Part shown: positions 44,620-56,219 of the stretch, piece after piece | How positions within the stretch are numbered: position 1 is the stretch's first letter | Layout of the letters: each line of letters begins with the position of its first letter | NCBI GenBank assembly: GCA_014529385.2 | Contig: CM043960.1 | Span: 30,290,396-30,354,395, forward strand | Origin: Adiantum capillus-veneris | Lineage: Eukaryota > Streptophyta > Polypodiopsida > Polypodiales > Pteridaceae | Direction of reading: 5' to 3' | DNA length: 64,000 nt | Notes under the pieces: generated by a model | What the model was told of the DNA's origin: nothing | The model's database searches: none | The model's input: only the letters and a program-made list of their open reading frames with translations | Made by a program: the position numbers and the translations under genes

Positions 44620-46080
44620 TTGTCCAAATACGTTGTGATGGTTTGTCTAACATATATTGTTGAAATCTTCTTGCATGTATTTAATCATGGTGATAGAGTA
44701 TGCATGTTTGTAGCCACACAAAATGTTACCATTGGGAGTGTATGTGAAGTAGACCCAAATGCATATTGTTCTAGCATGCTTATTGGGGAAGGCAATGTAT
44801 CAATGTCAGTTGATTTGTGTTTTGAAAAGAAAGCACTCATTCCATTTCCAACAATGGATGCATTGACAATGGGAGATTCTTTTCATGGTATTGTTAAATG
44901 GAGTATTTAGGTGCTACATCATACGAATGAGATGCAATACGAAGGGGTTTCTATGCCTGAGGCCGACAAAGCAATGTGAGCATTGAGGACAGAATGTGAT
45001 GGAATAAGCTACAGGGAGGTTTGGAAGGATAAGAGGGTTCAACTATGGGATGAAAGCAAAACACATGTAGAAGCCAAAGGGGTTGTCATGTATGTGTGTC
45101 CATTTGATTCTATAAAATTTGGCGAGCTAGGTGAAGATAATATCAGTATTGGTATTGGAACATCCTATGTTGGTGAGACTAGTATTTTTACAGAATCTGA
45201 GTGTGCACCATCAATCTTGTTTGTTGGACTATCAAGAGAGTGACAACTATGGATGGAAAAGCGTTGTTACGGTATGAGGATTCACATGCTATAGATGCAT
45301 TACAAGACACATGCATTGAATCAGCTTGCTTGGTAGAGTCTATTTCAGAAAAGCAAAAGTATTGCTTTATAAATAGGAAGACAAAAATGTCTGAGAAACC
45401 TTCTAAGAAATCCAATCAAGCATCCCTATCATCTATCCAGCTTGTTTTAACCATAAATTTTTTTAACTCAGAGACAATGCCACATAAGAGTAGAACTATG
45501 GAAGATGGTTCTAGGGAAACCTTGCTTGCAATAGCGAACACATATAAGCATATAGAGACTTTACATGATGTCAATAAAACACTCAAGAGTATGAGTATCA
45601 AGCCAATGTCTATCACTATATTCAATAGGATTTGGAATACAGAGTTTGCTAATGTGACCTTGTCAAAAACAAATTCTCCAAATGTGTTGTGTGTAGTCAA
45701 ATAAATTCTCAACTAGAGTCAACAAAGGATGATGAGCTGATTGCACATCTGAAGGATGAATGTAGAATTCACATGATGAAACAACGAAGTTCTAGGAATG
45801 TGTACTACACCTGGCATAAGTTCTCACAATTGCTAAAGGATAAGTATTTATGCATTATACATGATCAAATGAAAAAAAAAAAAGATAGAAATACCTAGAT
45901 TGCGTGCGAACTCAAAAGACTATGCAAATGCATATCAACTACAAGTATCATTGATATGTATGATACTGCATGGACATGTTCATGGAATGTATGGTCTTTT
46001 CTCCTTTATGGTCTATGACCTTCATATCCCAATGTTACAATGGGTTCCCTTGCATTATGCTTATAGGATTTGAAAAGAAC
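44620..46080 (+). pseudogene. Decayed DNA-transposon-like gene fragments
   Basis: Plus-strand frames at 44620-44910, 44983-45243, 45201-45704 and 45689-45898 appear to be pieces of one gene. The first (FVATQNVTIGSVCEVD, CFEKKALIPFPTMDALTMGD) resembles a domain often found in plant transposon proteins (DUF8039-like; tentative). The last pieces contain IFNRIWNTEFANVTLSK, then in the next phase a C-x2-C motif (KCVVCS), KQRSSRNVYYTWH, LCIIHDQM and KKKIEIPRL, an order like that of DUF7869-type transposon proteins. One shift lies at about 45680 and a second in a poly-A run near 45870-45882. No terminal repeats were found. Confidence 0.45.
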
Positions 46081-46333
46081 AGAAAACCTTGGACTAGGAG
46101 ATTTATGCCATGATGGTATGCCACACTGCAACATAACGTTATTCAATGCATGGAACTCAGGGATGGCTCTAGACCACCAAAACAAAATGAAGCAAGAGCG
46201 TGAGAGGAATGCATAAAAAATACCACCACCATTGGCTATTGAAGGGCAAGCTCTATGATCCAAAACAAAATGAAGCAAGAGCGTGAGAGGAATGCATGGG
46301 TTTTTTATGGGTTTTGGACTCCTTCTTTGGCCC
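46081..46333. repeat. 38-bp direct repeat
   Basis: AAAATGAAGCAAGAGCGTGA and flanking bases occur at 46177-46214 and again at 46260-46297 (83 bp apart), covering most of the gap between the transposon fragments and the LTR at 46334. No gene. Confidence 0.85.
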
Positions 46334-46501
46334 TGTTAGTTTGCCGATTTTGTGACCTTGTACTGCTTCGATTTGTTGGTTTGGTATTGTTGATGTAGTA
46401 TGGGTCACACACACATGCTCTTGCAAGGTTAATGATCATACCTGTCAAATCTAGTGTAGTGAGAGCCACCGAGGTGGTCGTAGTAGGCAGAAGAAATTCT
46501 G

Positions 46502-46569
<68 letters not shown>

Positions 46570-47152
46570 GCAAATGAGCTTCTGTTGCCCTTTTTTGACT
46601 ATATGATCATAGTCTACCCGGAATGCCCCATTTATACTTACCTTCATTGCTCATATCTTGTTGGGCACATCACTGCGGTTTGGACCGTTTGTCATTCTGA
46701 CACTCGGTTTACAAATGGTGTTCGATCTGCAGTTTTGATCCTTCAAAAGTTGTCTCAAAATTCATCTTGTGTTGAATTTTTCCGTATCTGCCATGTTTGA
46801 AGTCCTTGCTTTGAAGTTTCGACGTTTGCTTTCAAAAGTTGATTCTGACTTTTTTGGCTCGACTTATCAATTTTTTGTTGATTACCTGTCATTCTTTTTT
46901 GTAAAAGAAAATTATTTACAATGATTATTAGTCGGCCAAAAATTAGCCAAAATTAGTGTCACCTCCCTTATATACATACTCTTATGCTGGTATTAGATGG
47001 TGACATTATGGCTCATGATTATGCCAACTAAGAGTCTGTCAGGCTCTGAAAAACTTGTGTTTTTTAAGGAAACGGGAAAGAAAAGGATACGAAATGAAAA
47101 TAAAAGAAGTAGGATGATAATAATGGTATATACAAATGATACTCCAACCGCA
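46334..47152 (-). repeat. Putative 3' LTR at the 3' end of element E
   Basis: The plus strand starts TGTTAGTTTG (46334) and ends CCGCA (47152), next to a polypurine tract on the right. It contains a minus-strand TATATAAGGGAGG at about 46963-46975 and a CT tract (46506-46566; GA in the transcript). It is not recognisably similar to the element-E 5' LTR at 62961, which is unexpected if both belong to one element. Confidence 0.6.
46506..46566. repeat. (CT)n microsatellite inside the LTR at 46334
   Basis: A 61-bp uninterrupted CT tract downstream of the LTR TATA box, comparable with the one in the LTR of element A. Confidence 0.97.
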
Positions 47153-47693
47153 TTTCCCCCCTTCCTAGAGTGAGTCGTCCGTGACGAGCATGTGTCAGAG
47201 TGCATGGGAATAAAGCGCGTGTCTATGCATAGCCGTATAGTGTGGCTCTATGATGCTAATGGAGGATATGCATGGTAAAACAAATTGTTGTGCAAGAGAT
47301 AGGTGCTGAACAATATGTTCAGGGGTTGTCGGTGGCGAGGTTCCTTGGAAGCTGCGGGGTCCGAACAACAATAACTATAGTAGGCGTGCTCTGTGTTTGA
47401 CTGTGACCTGCAAAAGTTTTGATGCTGCCGATGGGGTCGGTTGTTGGAATTTTTTGGGTTGCCATTGAAACTTCTTAAGTATGGATCCACAAGAAGAGGC
47501 ATCATGAAGGTGATGTTGTTTTGGTTGCCATACCCATTTGAGTGTGGTTGGATGTCAAAGAGAGTGGTCCATCGATTTAGGCCGTTTGACAACAACGGTC
47601 GGTAATTCGTGATGGTTTAATTTTTTTGTAGGCAATGTAGGTTTACGTGTATTGATTTGGTATCCACAATTGCCTAGGCTTGGTTTCCATGAT
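47153..47693 (-). other. 3' end of element E with polypurine tract
   Basis: The purine run AGGAAGGGGGGAAA (minus strand, about 47153-47166) adjoins the LTR start. A minus-strand frame at 47248-47595 is Asn/His/Gln/Ser-rich and unrecognised. No other coding signal. Confidence 0.55.
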
Positions 47694-47975
47694 TCATTTC
47701 TTAACCCATATTTTCATGACCATGGTGGTGGATGATCGTTGAGCTGCCGCATGTGGCGAAGGTAGAGGTTTCCATTCATAGTCTGTTTGTACGAATGGTG
47801 TGGCTAAAGATTGGCCCTCATGTTCAATGCGTAAAGTGTTGTCCTGCCAGTTTGGTGTGACCTGATAAGTGTGCATCCACGACACTCCCAGAATAATTGC
47901 ATCATTCAATTGATGATCTTCGACCACATGAAATTGATGTGGATAAACGGAAGAGGATATTTCTTTAACTTGCAA
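47694..47975 (-). pseudogene. Retropepsin-like fragment downstream of integrase
   Basis: A 93-codon frame with VVEDHQLNDAIILGVSWMHT followed by YQVTPNWQDNTLRIEHEG. This resembles the C-terminal half of a Ty3 protease (the D-[AV]-I-L-G-x-x-W-[LM] block). It comes after the integrase C-terminus, where a protease is not expected, and it is distinct from element E's own protease at 57306-57940. It may be a remnant of another element or a 3' ORF; the N-terminal D-S/T-G half was not found. Confidence 0.4.
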
Positions 47976-47984
47976 CCACTAGTC

Positions 47985-48854
47985 CAATTAGGCATCTCCT
48001 CTCCTGCCAATGTTGCAAGTCTCATGGCACCACTTTGCGATACATCATGGATCACAAAAGGCTCCATTCCTTGCTTTGTGAGTTTTTTGGAGTGTTGTTT
48101 CAGGGTCTACATGAGAACGTAATCCCCTTTTTGTAACTCCTTACCAATCACGTGTTGATCATAAAAAGCTTTCATTTGCTTTTTCTGAGCATATATCCCA
48201 GCCTATTGCTTTAAGTCTAGTTTCATCTAACTGTTCTAGGGTGTCAAATCTCTCCGATAGCTCATGGCCCGTCCATCCTAATTGTGTTGCCACTTTGAGG
48301 GATTTGACTAGGAATTCCAATGGTAGTATTGCATTAATTCCAAATACTAGGTTAAAGGGAGTCGTTCCAATGGAGGTTTTAAAAGCTACGCGGTAAGCCC
48401 ATAAGGCGGTGTGTAACTTTGATCCCAATCATTTCTTGAGTCACTGACTATTTTGGTGAGCACTGTGCATAGGATTTTGTTGGTACTCTCTGCCTGTCCA
48501 TTGGTTTGCGGATGATAGAGTGCTGACTTTCCATGGACCACCATGAATTCATCAAGGAGGGTCTCAATGACGTCGTTCACAAAGTGTGTTCCTCCATCGC
48601 TTACTATTTCGATTGGTAGTCCATACCGCGTAAAGATGTTTTCAAAAAGGAACTGAGTTGTAGTCCTTGCATCATTTTTTTGGGTTACTTTGGCTTCCGC
48701 CCACTTCGTCATGTAACCTGTTGCTATGATGATGTATTATGCGTGTGTCATGTATCCTGGAGGGTTAATGGGACCAATGAAGTCAATGCCCCATTGGCAA
48801 ACGCACGTACTCCCATCATCGGCCTCAAGGGCATTTCATCTCTCCTCAGGGGTG
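47985..48854 (-). pseudogene. pol: Integrase of element E, catalytic core and C-terminus
   Basis: After Copia-2 the minus strand continues with WGIDFIGPINPPGYM (first Asp), a stop, then the frame 48712-48386 with MTKWAEAKVTQKNDA, IVSDGGTHFVNDV (second Asp) and YHPQTNGQAESTNKIL (Glu), and the frame 48428-48159 with LWAYRVAFKTSIGTTPFNLV. The C-terminal part (QMKAFYDQHVIGKELQKGDY, then KLTKQGMEPFVIHDV and LKKYP) resembles the GPY/F-type C-terminal module of Ty3 integrases. The DDE residues are kept but the frame is broken several times. Confidence 0.88.
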
Positions 48855-48859
48855 GTTTT

Positions 48860-49051
48860 TGAAGGAGTACGAGCGGAAGTGCGACGCAAGAGAGAGTGCG
48901 AGAAGAAGAGCACGACGATATGGTGAACTCTCTCTACTGTAATGTGTAGAGCATAGTGAGTTCTTATTAGGTTTTTACAAAAGAATATGTGTACATACCT
49001 GGCGGCCCGCCCACTTACCTGGGCGACCACATTGGGCTTTATACCCCAACA
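48860..49051 (-). repeat. 3' LTR of Copia-2
   Basis: 192 bp, starting TGAAGGAG and ending CCCCAACA on the plus strand. It contains a short GA-rich stretch (GAGAGAGAGTGCGAGAAGAA). Confidence 0.97.
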
Positions 49052-49140
49052 ACCTCCCACTTAAAGTCCAATGTGGTACTTTAAGTGTGAGAGAAGCTAC
49101 TATACAAGCTAATATACAAGAGATGTAGAGAAGTGATGTA

Positions 49141-52100
49141 CTACCCTACACCTAACTGCTTGCGAAAATGCGCAAAGCTCTCTGAGGGAAGTCCTTTTGT
49201 AAGTAGATCAGCAGGATTTTCTGTGGTGTGAAATTTGACAAACTGAAGTTGCTTATCCTCGAGCATTTCCCTGATGAAATGATACTTCACATCCACATGC
49301 TTTGTCTTTGAGTGATAAACTGGATTGCGAGCCAATTGTATAGCACTTTGACTATCACAATATATCACAGGCATCTCTTCTTTGATTCCCAAATCTGTTA
49401 CTAGTGGATTAAGCCAAATTGATTCTTTGCATGCCTCTGATGCTGCAACATATTCAGCCTCTGTAGTAGACTGAGTAACACAATCTTGTAATCTAGAACG
49501 CCATGATACTGCTCCACCAGCCAATGTAAAGACATACCCTGACGTAGACCTTCGGTTGTCTAAGTCACCTGCATAATCTGAGTCTGTAAAACCCTTTACA
49601 CTTAGCTCCTGACTCCCATAGCATATACGCATACTCTTTGTAGCTTTCAGGTATCTCAATATTCCTTTCACTGCCTCCCAATGTTTCTTGCCTGGGTTTG
49701 ACATGTATCGACTTACTACTCCCACTGCAAATGCAATGTCTGGGCGAGTAGCAATCATTGCATACATCAAACTACCCACTGCAGACGCATATGGAATCTT
49801 ATCCATTTCAGCCTGTTCTTCCTCAGACACAGGACAATCTTGTTTGCTAAGTTTCACATATGGTGGCAATGGAACACTCAGTGCCTTTCCCTTCTCCATA
49901 TTCAAACGTTGCAAAACCTTGTCAATATACTCTCTTTGAGATAACCAAATCAACTTCTTTGATCTGTCTCTCTCAATGCGCATACCAAGTATATGACTTG
50001 CCTCACCCATGTCTTTCATGTCAAACGATTTTTCCATCTTTGACTTCAAAGCTGAAATTTCTTCCAAGTGCTTGCCAGCAATCAACATGTCATCCACATA
50101 CAAAATAAGGATCAGCCAACTACCATCCTTAGCCTTCTTTGTATATAGACAGTGATCGAACTCACTACGTTTGTAGCCTTGAGAAAGCATAAACTTGTGG
50201 AATTTATGGTACCATGCCCTCGGTGATTGTTTTAAGCCATAAAGACTCTTTAACAACTGGCATACCCAATCTTCCTTGCCTTTCTCAACAAACCCTTCTG
50301 GCTGCTGCATGTAAATTTCCACATCTAAATCACCATGCAAGAACGCTGTCTTGACATCCATTTGGTGCAACACCAAATCTAATATGGTAACCAATGCAAG
50401 AAAGCATCTCAATGTAGTCATCTTGACCACCAGAGAGAAGACTTCATCAAAGTCAATGCCTTGTTCTTGCTTAAAGCCCTTGGCAACAAGCCTTGCTTTG
50501 TACTTTGGTTGACTATCATGAGCGGTGATCTTATACCTGTAAACCCATTTACAGGGTAGAGCCTTTTTGCCCCGTGGTAATTTAACTAGCTTCCATGTCT
50601 GGTTTTTATGCAGAGCTGTCATCTCTGACTGCATGGCCAATTGCCAATTCCCAAAGTCCTTCATTTGCAGTGCTTCCTTGTAACATGAAGGCTCATTGCA
50701 ATCAATCAACATGACATAGTTCATAGATGGAACAAACCTATCAGGAAGTCACGTGACACGTCCAGATCTAGGCACGATAGGTGGCTCAGGCTCAGCCACA
50801 ACCTGTGGTTCCACTCTATCCTATCCTTGCTCCTCTTGAGCCATGACATTTTGTCTTGCACGTGCAGGTCCATCTTCTTGGAAGACAACTCTTCTAATCT
50901 CTTCAACCCTCTCTGGTTTAGAATGATATTTGGATTCATTAAAGTGAACATCATTGCTGCGGACAACCTTTCTGGATTCGGGATCCCAAAGTCTGTACCC
51001 CATCTCACCAGAATTACCATAGCCTAGAAAGATGCGCTTTCTACTCTTTGGCTCAAGTTTGTTCCTAAATTCCTTTGGAACATGAGTATATGCCTCACAG
51101 CCAAAGACTCTGAGATGCTTATATGAGGGCATTTTGTCTGACCATACCATCTCTGGCACTGAATCCTTCTGCAAAACCTTGCTAGGAGATCTATTTACAA
51201 GATGAACAGCTGTTGATACAGCTTCAGCCCAAAACCCATTTGGCAGCTGTGCATTAGACAACATACTTCTGACCTTCTCTTGTATGGTCCTATTCATCCT
51301 CTCAGCAACACCATTTTGAGGAGGATTGTAAGGAGCAGTAAGTTCACGTTTTATACCTTTTGACTCACAAAAGTCCTGAAAGGCCTTTGAAACATACTCT
51401 CCACCATTGTCAGTGCGTAAGCATTTAAGCTTCTTGCCACTCTGATTCTCCACAAGTGTCACAAAAGTTTTGAAAAAACTAAACGCTTCATCCTTGTGCT
51501 TGAGAAAGTAAACCCATACTTTCCTCGAGTAATCATCTATAAATGTCATAAAGTAAGAAGCTCCCCCTAGAGATAGGTTAGGCATAGGTCCACACAAATC
51601 ACTATGAACAAGTGCCAACTGTGTATCTCTTCTACTGCTTCTATGCTTATGTGGCTGCTGTGTTTGCTTACCATACAGACAATGTTCACAGAATTAAAAA
51701 TCATTAAATGAAAAGCCAGGCAGATAACCAGAACGAGACAAGATTTCCATTCCCTTCTTGGACATATGTCCTAACCGGCTATGCCACAAAGAAACGTTCG
51801 GCTGCTCGGTTACATTGATTACATTTTCAGAGACATTTGATACATAAATCATGTAAAGTCCTCCAGACTTTACTCCATGTGCTACTGTCATAGAACCCTT
51901 GGATATCTTCCACATGTTCTGTCCAAAAGTGGTGACGTAGCCAGCATCATCAAGTAAACCTGTGCTGATCAAGCTCTTTGTAATTGCGGGAACATGTCTC
52001 ACATTCTTCAGCATGAAAGAAGAGCCATTCTGAAACTTCAATTGAACATCTCCAACACCTAAGATCTCACATGTCTGCCCATTGCCTAGCCGAACATGAT

Positions 52101-53091
52101 CTTTAGTGGTCACATAAGAGGTAAACCACTCCTTGTTTGGAGACACATGAAGTGATGCCCCTGAGTCTATAATCCAGTCACTCAGTGCATTTCCATCAGA
52201 TGCTGTAAGAAGAGCTGAGTCCATTGTATTCTTCAAGAAGTAGATGTCTCCTGACACTAGACTGTCATCCTCTGCAACAGTGTTTGTCACATTTATTTCT
52301 TGAATCTTCACTGAGGACTTGTTCTTCTCACCATGGTCTTCAGCTTTCTCTTTACCTTTTTTTGCTTTCCATTCTCTGCAGTCTCTTTTCATGTGACCCT
52401 TCTTGCCACAATGGTAGCATTCTATGTCACTCTTGCCTTTAGCACTGCGGGACTTGCTACGAGACTGATTCCTCTTTCCACCTTTGTACTTTTCTTTGGT
52501 CCTTCCCCTGACAACTAAGGCTGTTCCTTTGCCTTTGTTCATTGTCTTTCTATTGGTTTCTTCAGTAAGCAGACTTCCTTCTACACCTGCTATGTTCAAA
52601 CCATCTGGAGGTGCAGAATTACTCAAAGCTGTGCGAAAAGTGTCCCAACTTTCCGTCAATGTGATCAACTTGACACCTTGAGCTGACAACTGACTGTAGA
52701 TTGTGTTGAATTCATTTAGATGATTGGACATAGGTGTCCCTTCTTTCATCTTCAAGTCAACAAGCTTCTTAAGCTAGTATACCTGTGAAGCTGCACTCTG
52801 CTTCTCATAAAGATCACTCAGCTTTAACCATGCTTGATAAGCCGACATCTCGTCTGCTACATTCAAGTAAACGCTTTCTGCCAAAGTCAGCATAATGGTA
52901 GAAAGTGCCAATTCATCCATTTCGCTCCATTCATCTTCGTCCATATCTTCTGGTTTTATCCCCTTGAGCTTCATAGGTTTTATCTGCTTCTTTTGTACCA
53001 ACACATGCCAAATCTGCTTCTTCCACAATGGGAAATTGGTTCCATCCAGCTTCTTGATATTGTAAAGAGCAGTGTCTTGTGATCCAGCCAT
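49141..53091 (-). pseudogene. gag-pol: Copia-2 Gag-Pol polyprotein with in-frame stops
   Basis: Order on the minus strand: Gag (53091-52400; KLDGTNFPLWKKQIWHVLVQ), zinc knuckle CYHCGKKGHMKRDC (about 52375-52420, intact), protease DWIIDSGASLHVSP (active-site DSG intact), GAG-preIN LWHSRLGHMSKKGMEIL, CEHC, integrase LVHSDLCGPM, RTDNGGEYVSKAFQ and NGVAERMNRTIQ (D, D, E kept), RT with LYVDDMLIAGKHLE (50080-50110) and RNase H (CDSQSAIQLARN, SKTKHVDVKYHF). In-frame stops interrupt it at 52774, about 51694, 50821 and about 50745. No frameshift is apparent. The motifs are better preserved than in Copia-1. The first ATG (MAGSQDTALYNIKKLDG) is the natural Gag start. Confidence 0.95.
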
Positions 53092-54174
53092 AGCTACGCT
53101 TCACAGTAGTTTTCTTTCCTGGGAAAAATTCGGCAGAGTTTCCCCTGTAAACTGACCTCTGAACCAATATCAACCTGTCAAATGAACCAAGAAAGCTTCA
53201 GATTCAGCAGAAATTTTGGCAGAGTCTCCTTTGTAAAATGGCTCTGGTGTACTAAAAACAGACCAAAAAACAGCTCAAAAAACCATTGTCTCTCTGACGT
53301 TGTAAGCTGCGGGTAAACCTGTCCTGCACCTGTACTGTCTCTGACTGTCCTGTCACTGTCCTGTAAGCATAGACTGCGACAATGCCTCAACGGCAGTAAA
53401 GCAAAGATGCAATCCCAACTGTCTAACTCACAGTCAATACATCCTAGCTGCCTATCTAAGGGTGCTCGAGGGATCGCTCCAAGACCTGTATCACCGAAAG
53501 GATCTCAACATTCGAGAATCCCCCAGCTCAATAAAACCTCACTCGACCCTCAACAAAGGCTGCAGTAAATCTGACAGTACATAGACTTCCCACAAAGTCA
53601 TACATCCACAAATTTCTCACTGTATGCTGTAACCGCTGCGGCGATTGTTTGCTGCGTGACTCGCAGCCAGCAAACCCTCAACAGACATACATCATCTCTG
53701 ACAATACATCCCATGTGGAAGTACCTGCAATGTCAGGATGAAATCTGGAATATCAAGCAGCAAACACAAGCTACCTGATGAACTAGTGGATGTCGCCTAC
53801 AGTCTGTGTGTAGATGCGCCCGTGTCGTATGTGACATGCCTCCAAGAACTGTGAGCCGTCCTTCGATGTGTAGACAGCCACAAATCAACACTCTGGGAGT
53901 GTCGATATCCTCAACACCTGCAGTCGTAGGCCGAAAACCCCAAATTTGCAGAGTCGGATCTGCACCCGTTGAGACCACGTAGTCGAAAATGGCCTGTGCA
54001 GAACTTTGTTGAAGCCGAACGGTGACCGAGATGACCTCAGAATGAAATTCTGAGCACACCAAGGCCTACGGGACTCCCACAAGAGTTGGGGCCGTGTCTT
54101 TGCCTGTCAAATTTCACTCCAATCTGAGCTGGTGACTCTAGCCTCGTGCAGTGCTACCCCGAGCCTCGATCTGA
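53092..54174 (-). other. Leader of Copia-2
   Basis: A 1.1-kb stretch between PBS and gag without a recognisable gene. This is long for a Copia element, where gag often starts close to the PBS. A minus-strand frame at 53733-54062 (109 codons) has no known motif. Confidence 0.6.
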
Positions 54175-54186
54175 GCTCTGATACCA
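54175..54186 (-). other. PBS of Copia-2 (tRNA-iMet type)
   Basis: The minus strand reads TGGTATCAGAGC, the canonical plant initiator-Met primer site, two bases from the 5' LTR. Confidence 0.95.
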
Positions 54187-54188
54187 GT

Positions 54189-54380
54189 TGAAGAAGTACG
54201 AGCGGAAGTGCGACGCGAGAGAGAGTGCGAGAAGAAGAGCACGACGATATGGTGAACTCTCTCTATTGTAATGTGTAGAGCATAGTGAGTTCTTATTAGG
54301 TTTTTACAAAAGAATATGTGTACATACCTGGCGGCCCGTCCACTTACCTGGGCGACCACATTGGGCTTTATACCCCAAAA
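54189..54380 (-). repeat. 5' LTR of Copia-2
   Basis: 192 bp. Five differences from the left LTR, four of them transitions, plus the C-to-A change at the terminal dinucleotide. Confidence 0.97.
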
Positions 54381-54385
54381 GTTTT

Positions 54386-55065
54386 GTGCATTGACATTCA
54401 TCACATTGTTTGACATATGTGGCTGCATCCATGAACAGGGTCGGCCAACATATGCTTGAGTGAAGCACTAGCTTTGCCATTTTATCAGCAGAGAAGTGTC
54501 CTCCGGGTTGTCCCGAGTGTGCTTGATTTAGGATGATGTAATATTCGCTTTTTGTAGCACACATCCGTAATTGTTTGTCCTTTCCCCGCCTATACAGTTG
54601 GTTGGCAATGAGCAGATAGTGTTTGGTCTCTTCCTCGATAGTTTTCCTTCTTGCTTTGTCCCATTCTACTGGAAAGGTTTTGTTTTTTAAGTACTCAATG
54701 ATGTGAGCACTCCATTTAGGTGCTTGTACTACCCAAAACATTGTGGCATGTTCCACGGGGGGCTGTATTATACATCTATCACAGGATTTTACATATTTAT
54801 GGACACTATATTCCATGTTTGGCCAGTAGACGCCCAGTCTTTGTAACCATTGGCCTCTTTGTGTTTCACCAGTGTGAAATCCTATATTTTGTATGTGAGC
54901 TTGTTTGAGGTAGTATGTGGTATCTTCAGGCTGTACACATAGTCTGAGTATCCCATCCTTACCTTGTTTGTACAGGCATCCTGCTAAAAGGATGAGATTC
55001 CGTGTTTGATGGATCATTAATGGTTGTCTTTCTATTTGCAAAGAGACGATTGTGAGTAGAGGCAT
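54386..55065 (-). pseudogene. pol: Integrase N-terminal region of element E with two zinc-binding modules
   Basis: The open frame from 55065 encodes two similar modules. Module 1 (residues about 30-98): LYKQGKDGILRLC, then QAHIQNIGFH and CDRC (H57, H64, C95, C98). Module 2 (about 156-224): LYRRGKDKQLRMC, then QAHSGQPGGH and CDEC (H183, H190, C221, C224). The offset is 126 residues for all four ligands. A Ty3 integrase normally has one such H2C2 module, which helps multimerise the enzyme and bind DNA. The frame runs into the Copia-2 LTR, and the catalytic core resumes at 48854. The frame is uninterrupted over both modules. Confidence 0.88.
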
Positions 55066-55094
55066 GACCTCTTCGCTCCATCACGGCACCATTT

Positions 55095-56219
55095 CTATGT
55101 TAAACAGATATGAATCAGGAAGTTCATCATCAACACCTGCAGGTGCTTTCCCATGAAATAGTCATGAAAGATTATCTGCTCTCTGGTGTGTGGTCGCCTT
55201 TTTACAACCACCGTGAAGTCAAACTCAAGCAACAGTATAAACCAGCAAACAATTATTCCAGTGTTGCAAGGTTTATTTACTAGATATAGCAATGCTTGAT
55301 GATCCTTCTCTTTCCGTAGTGGTATAATTTCTCTCTGCATTGTTTAGTTGTCGACTGGGTAGCAAATGGGAAAATCCATTTTCTTCTCTCCTGGCTGGGC
55401 TAATATGCACCCAATGGCATAGGCTGATGCATCCACATGGACATGTCAGATTTTTCTCCAGTCAAGGGCTTGCAAAATTGGAGCTGAAATCAAATGTTGC
55501 TTCAATTTTTGGAAAGCTTGCTCACATTCCTCCGTCCATTCGAACTTAGTTATGAGGACATACAATGGCTTAGCTATTACATCATACATATATATGAAAC
55601 GCAGGTAGTATCCACGATGCCCCATAAATGCTTGTACTTGTTTTATCTTTGTTGGTCTCAGTAGTGCAGCAATTGTCTGCACCTTTTCTTGATCAGTTGA
55701 AATACCATTTTTGGACACTATGTGGCCCAGAATTCTACCCTGTCTTACCATGAAGACACATTTTTTCGGGTTTAAGCAAATACGATACGTTCTGTATTTT
55801 TCAAATACTTTTCCTAGATGAGTGATGTGGTCACTTCGTCGATGGGAATGAACACAAAGATCATCCATGTAGATCTCCAGAAATTGTCTGAGATATTCTT
55901 TGAATGCGTGGGTCATTAGTCTTTGAAATGTGGCCGGGGCATTGGTCAAGCCAAAAGGCATTACCCTGTATGCAAATATACCCCACTCTGTTGCAAAAGC
56001 TATCTTATGCTGATCTTCCACCTTAATCGTCAATTGGTTGTAGCGTGAGAACCCATCCAAGAAACTATAGGCCTCTTTCCCTCCTATCCTCTCAATAACA
56101 TGATTAGTTATTGGCAGTGGGTAGTTATCCCTGATGGTGGCTGCATTTACTTGCTTGAGGTTTACACAAACACGCAGTTTGCCATTCTTTTTGGGACCAC
56201 CACAATCAGGGACACCCAC
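55095..56219 (-). pseudogene. pol: Reverse transcriptase and RNase H of element E
   Basis: The frame 56219-55446 has [52 protein letters not shown] and IYMDDLCVHSHR (catalytic YMDD), then GHIVSKNGISTDQEK and the connection domain up to a stop after QALDWRKI. RNase H follows in pieces: CHVHVDASAYAIGCILAQPG (first Asp) about 55440-55380, then the frame 55340-55095 with PLRKEKDHQALLYLV. The RT is very close to the element-A RT at the left edge. The upstream join to the connector needs a frameshift near 56215. Confidence 0.9.

Larger units (their letters stand above)
48860..54380 (-). mobile_element. Copia-2: nested Ty1/Copia element with TSD GTTTT
   Basis: Short 192-bp LTRs at 48860-49051 and 54189-54380 differ at five positions. 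The target duplication GTTTT is at 48855-48859 and 54381-54385. The element sits within the integrase gene of element E, between the zinc-binding module (CDECQCTKL) and the catalytic core. Orientation is minus, with a tRNA-iMet PBS at 54175-54186. The terminal CA of the right LTR reads AA (C to A at 54379). Confidence 0.97.
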
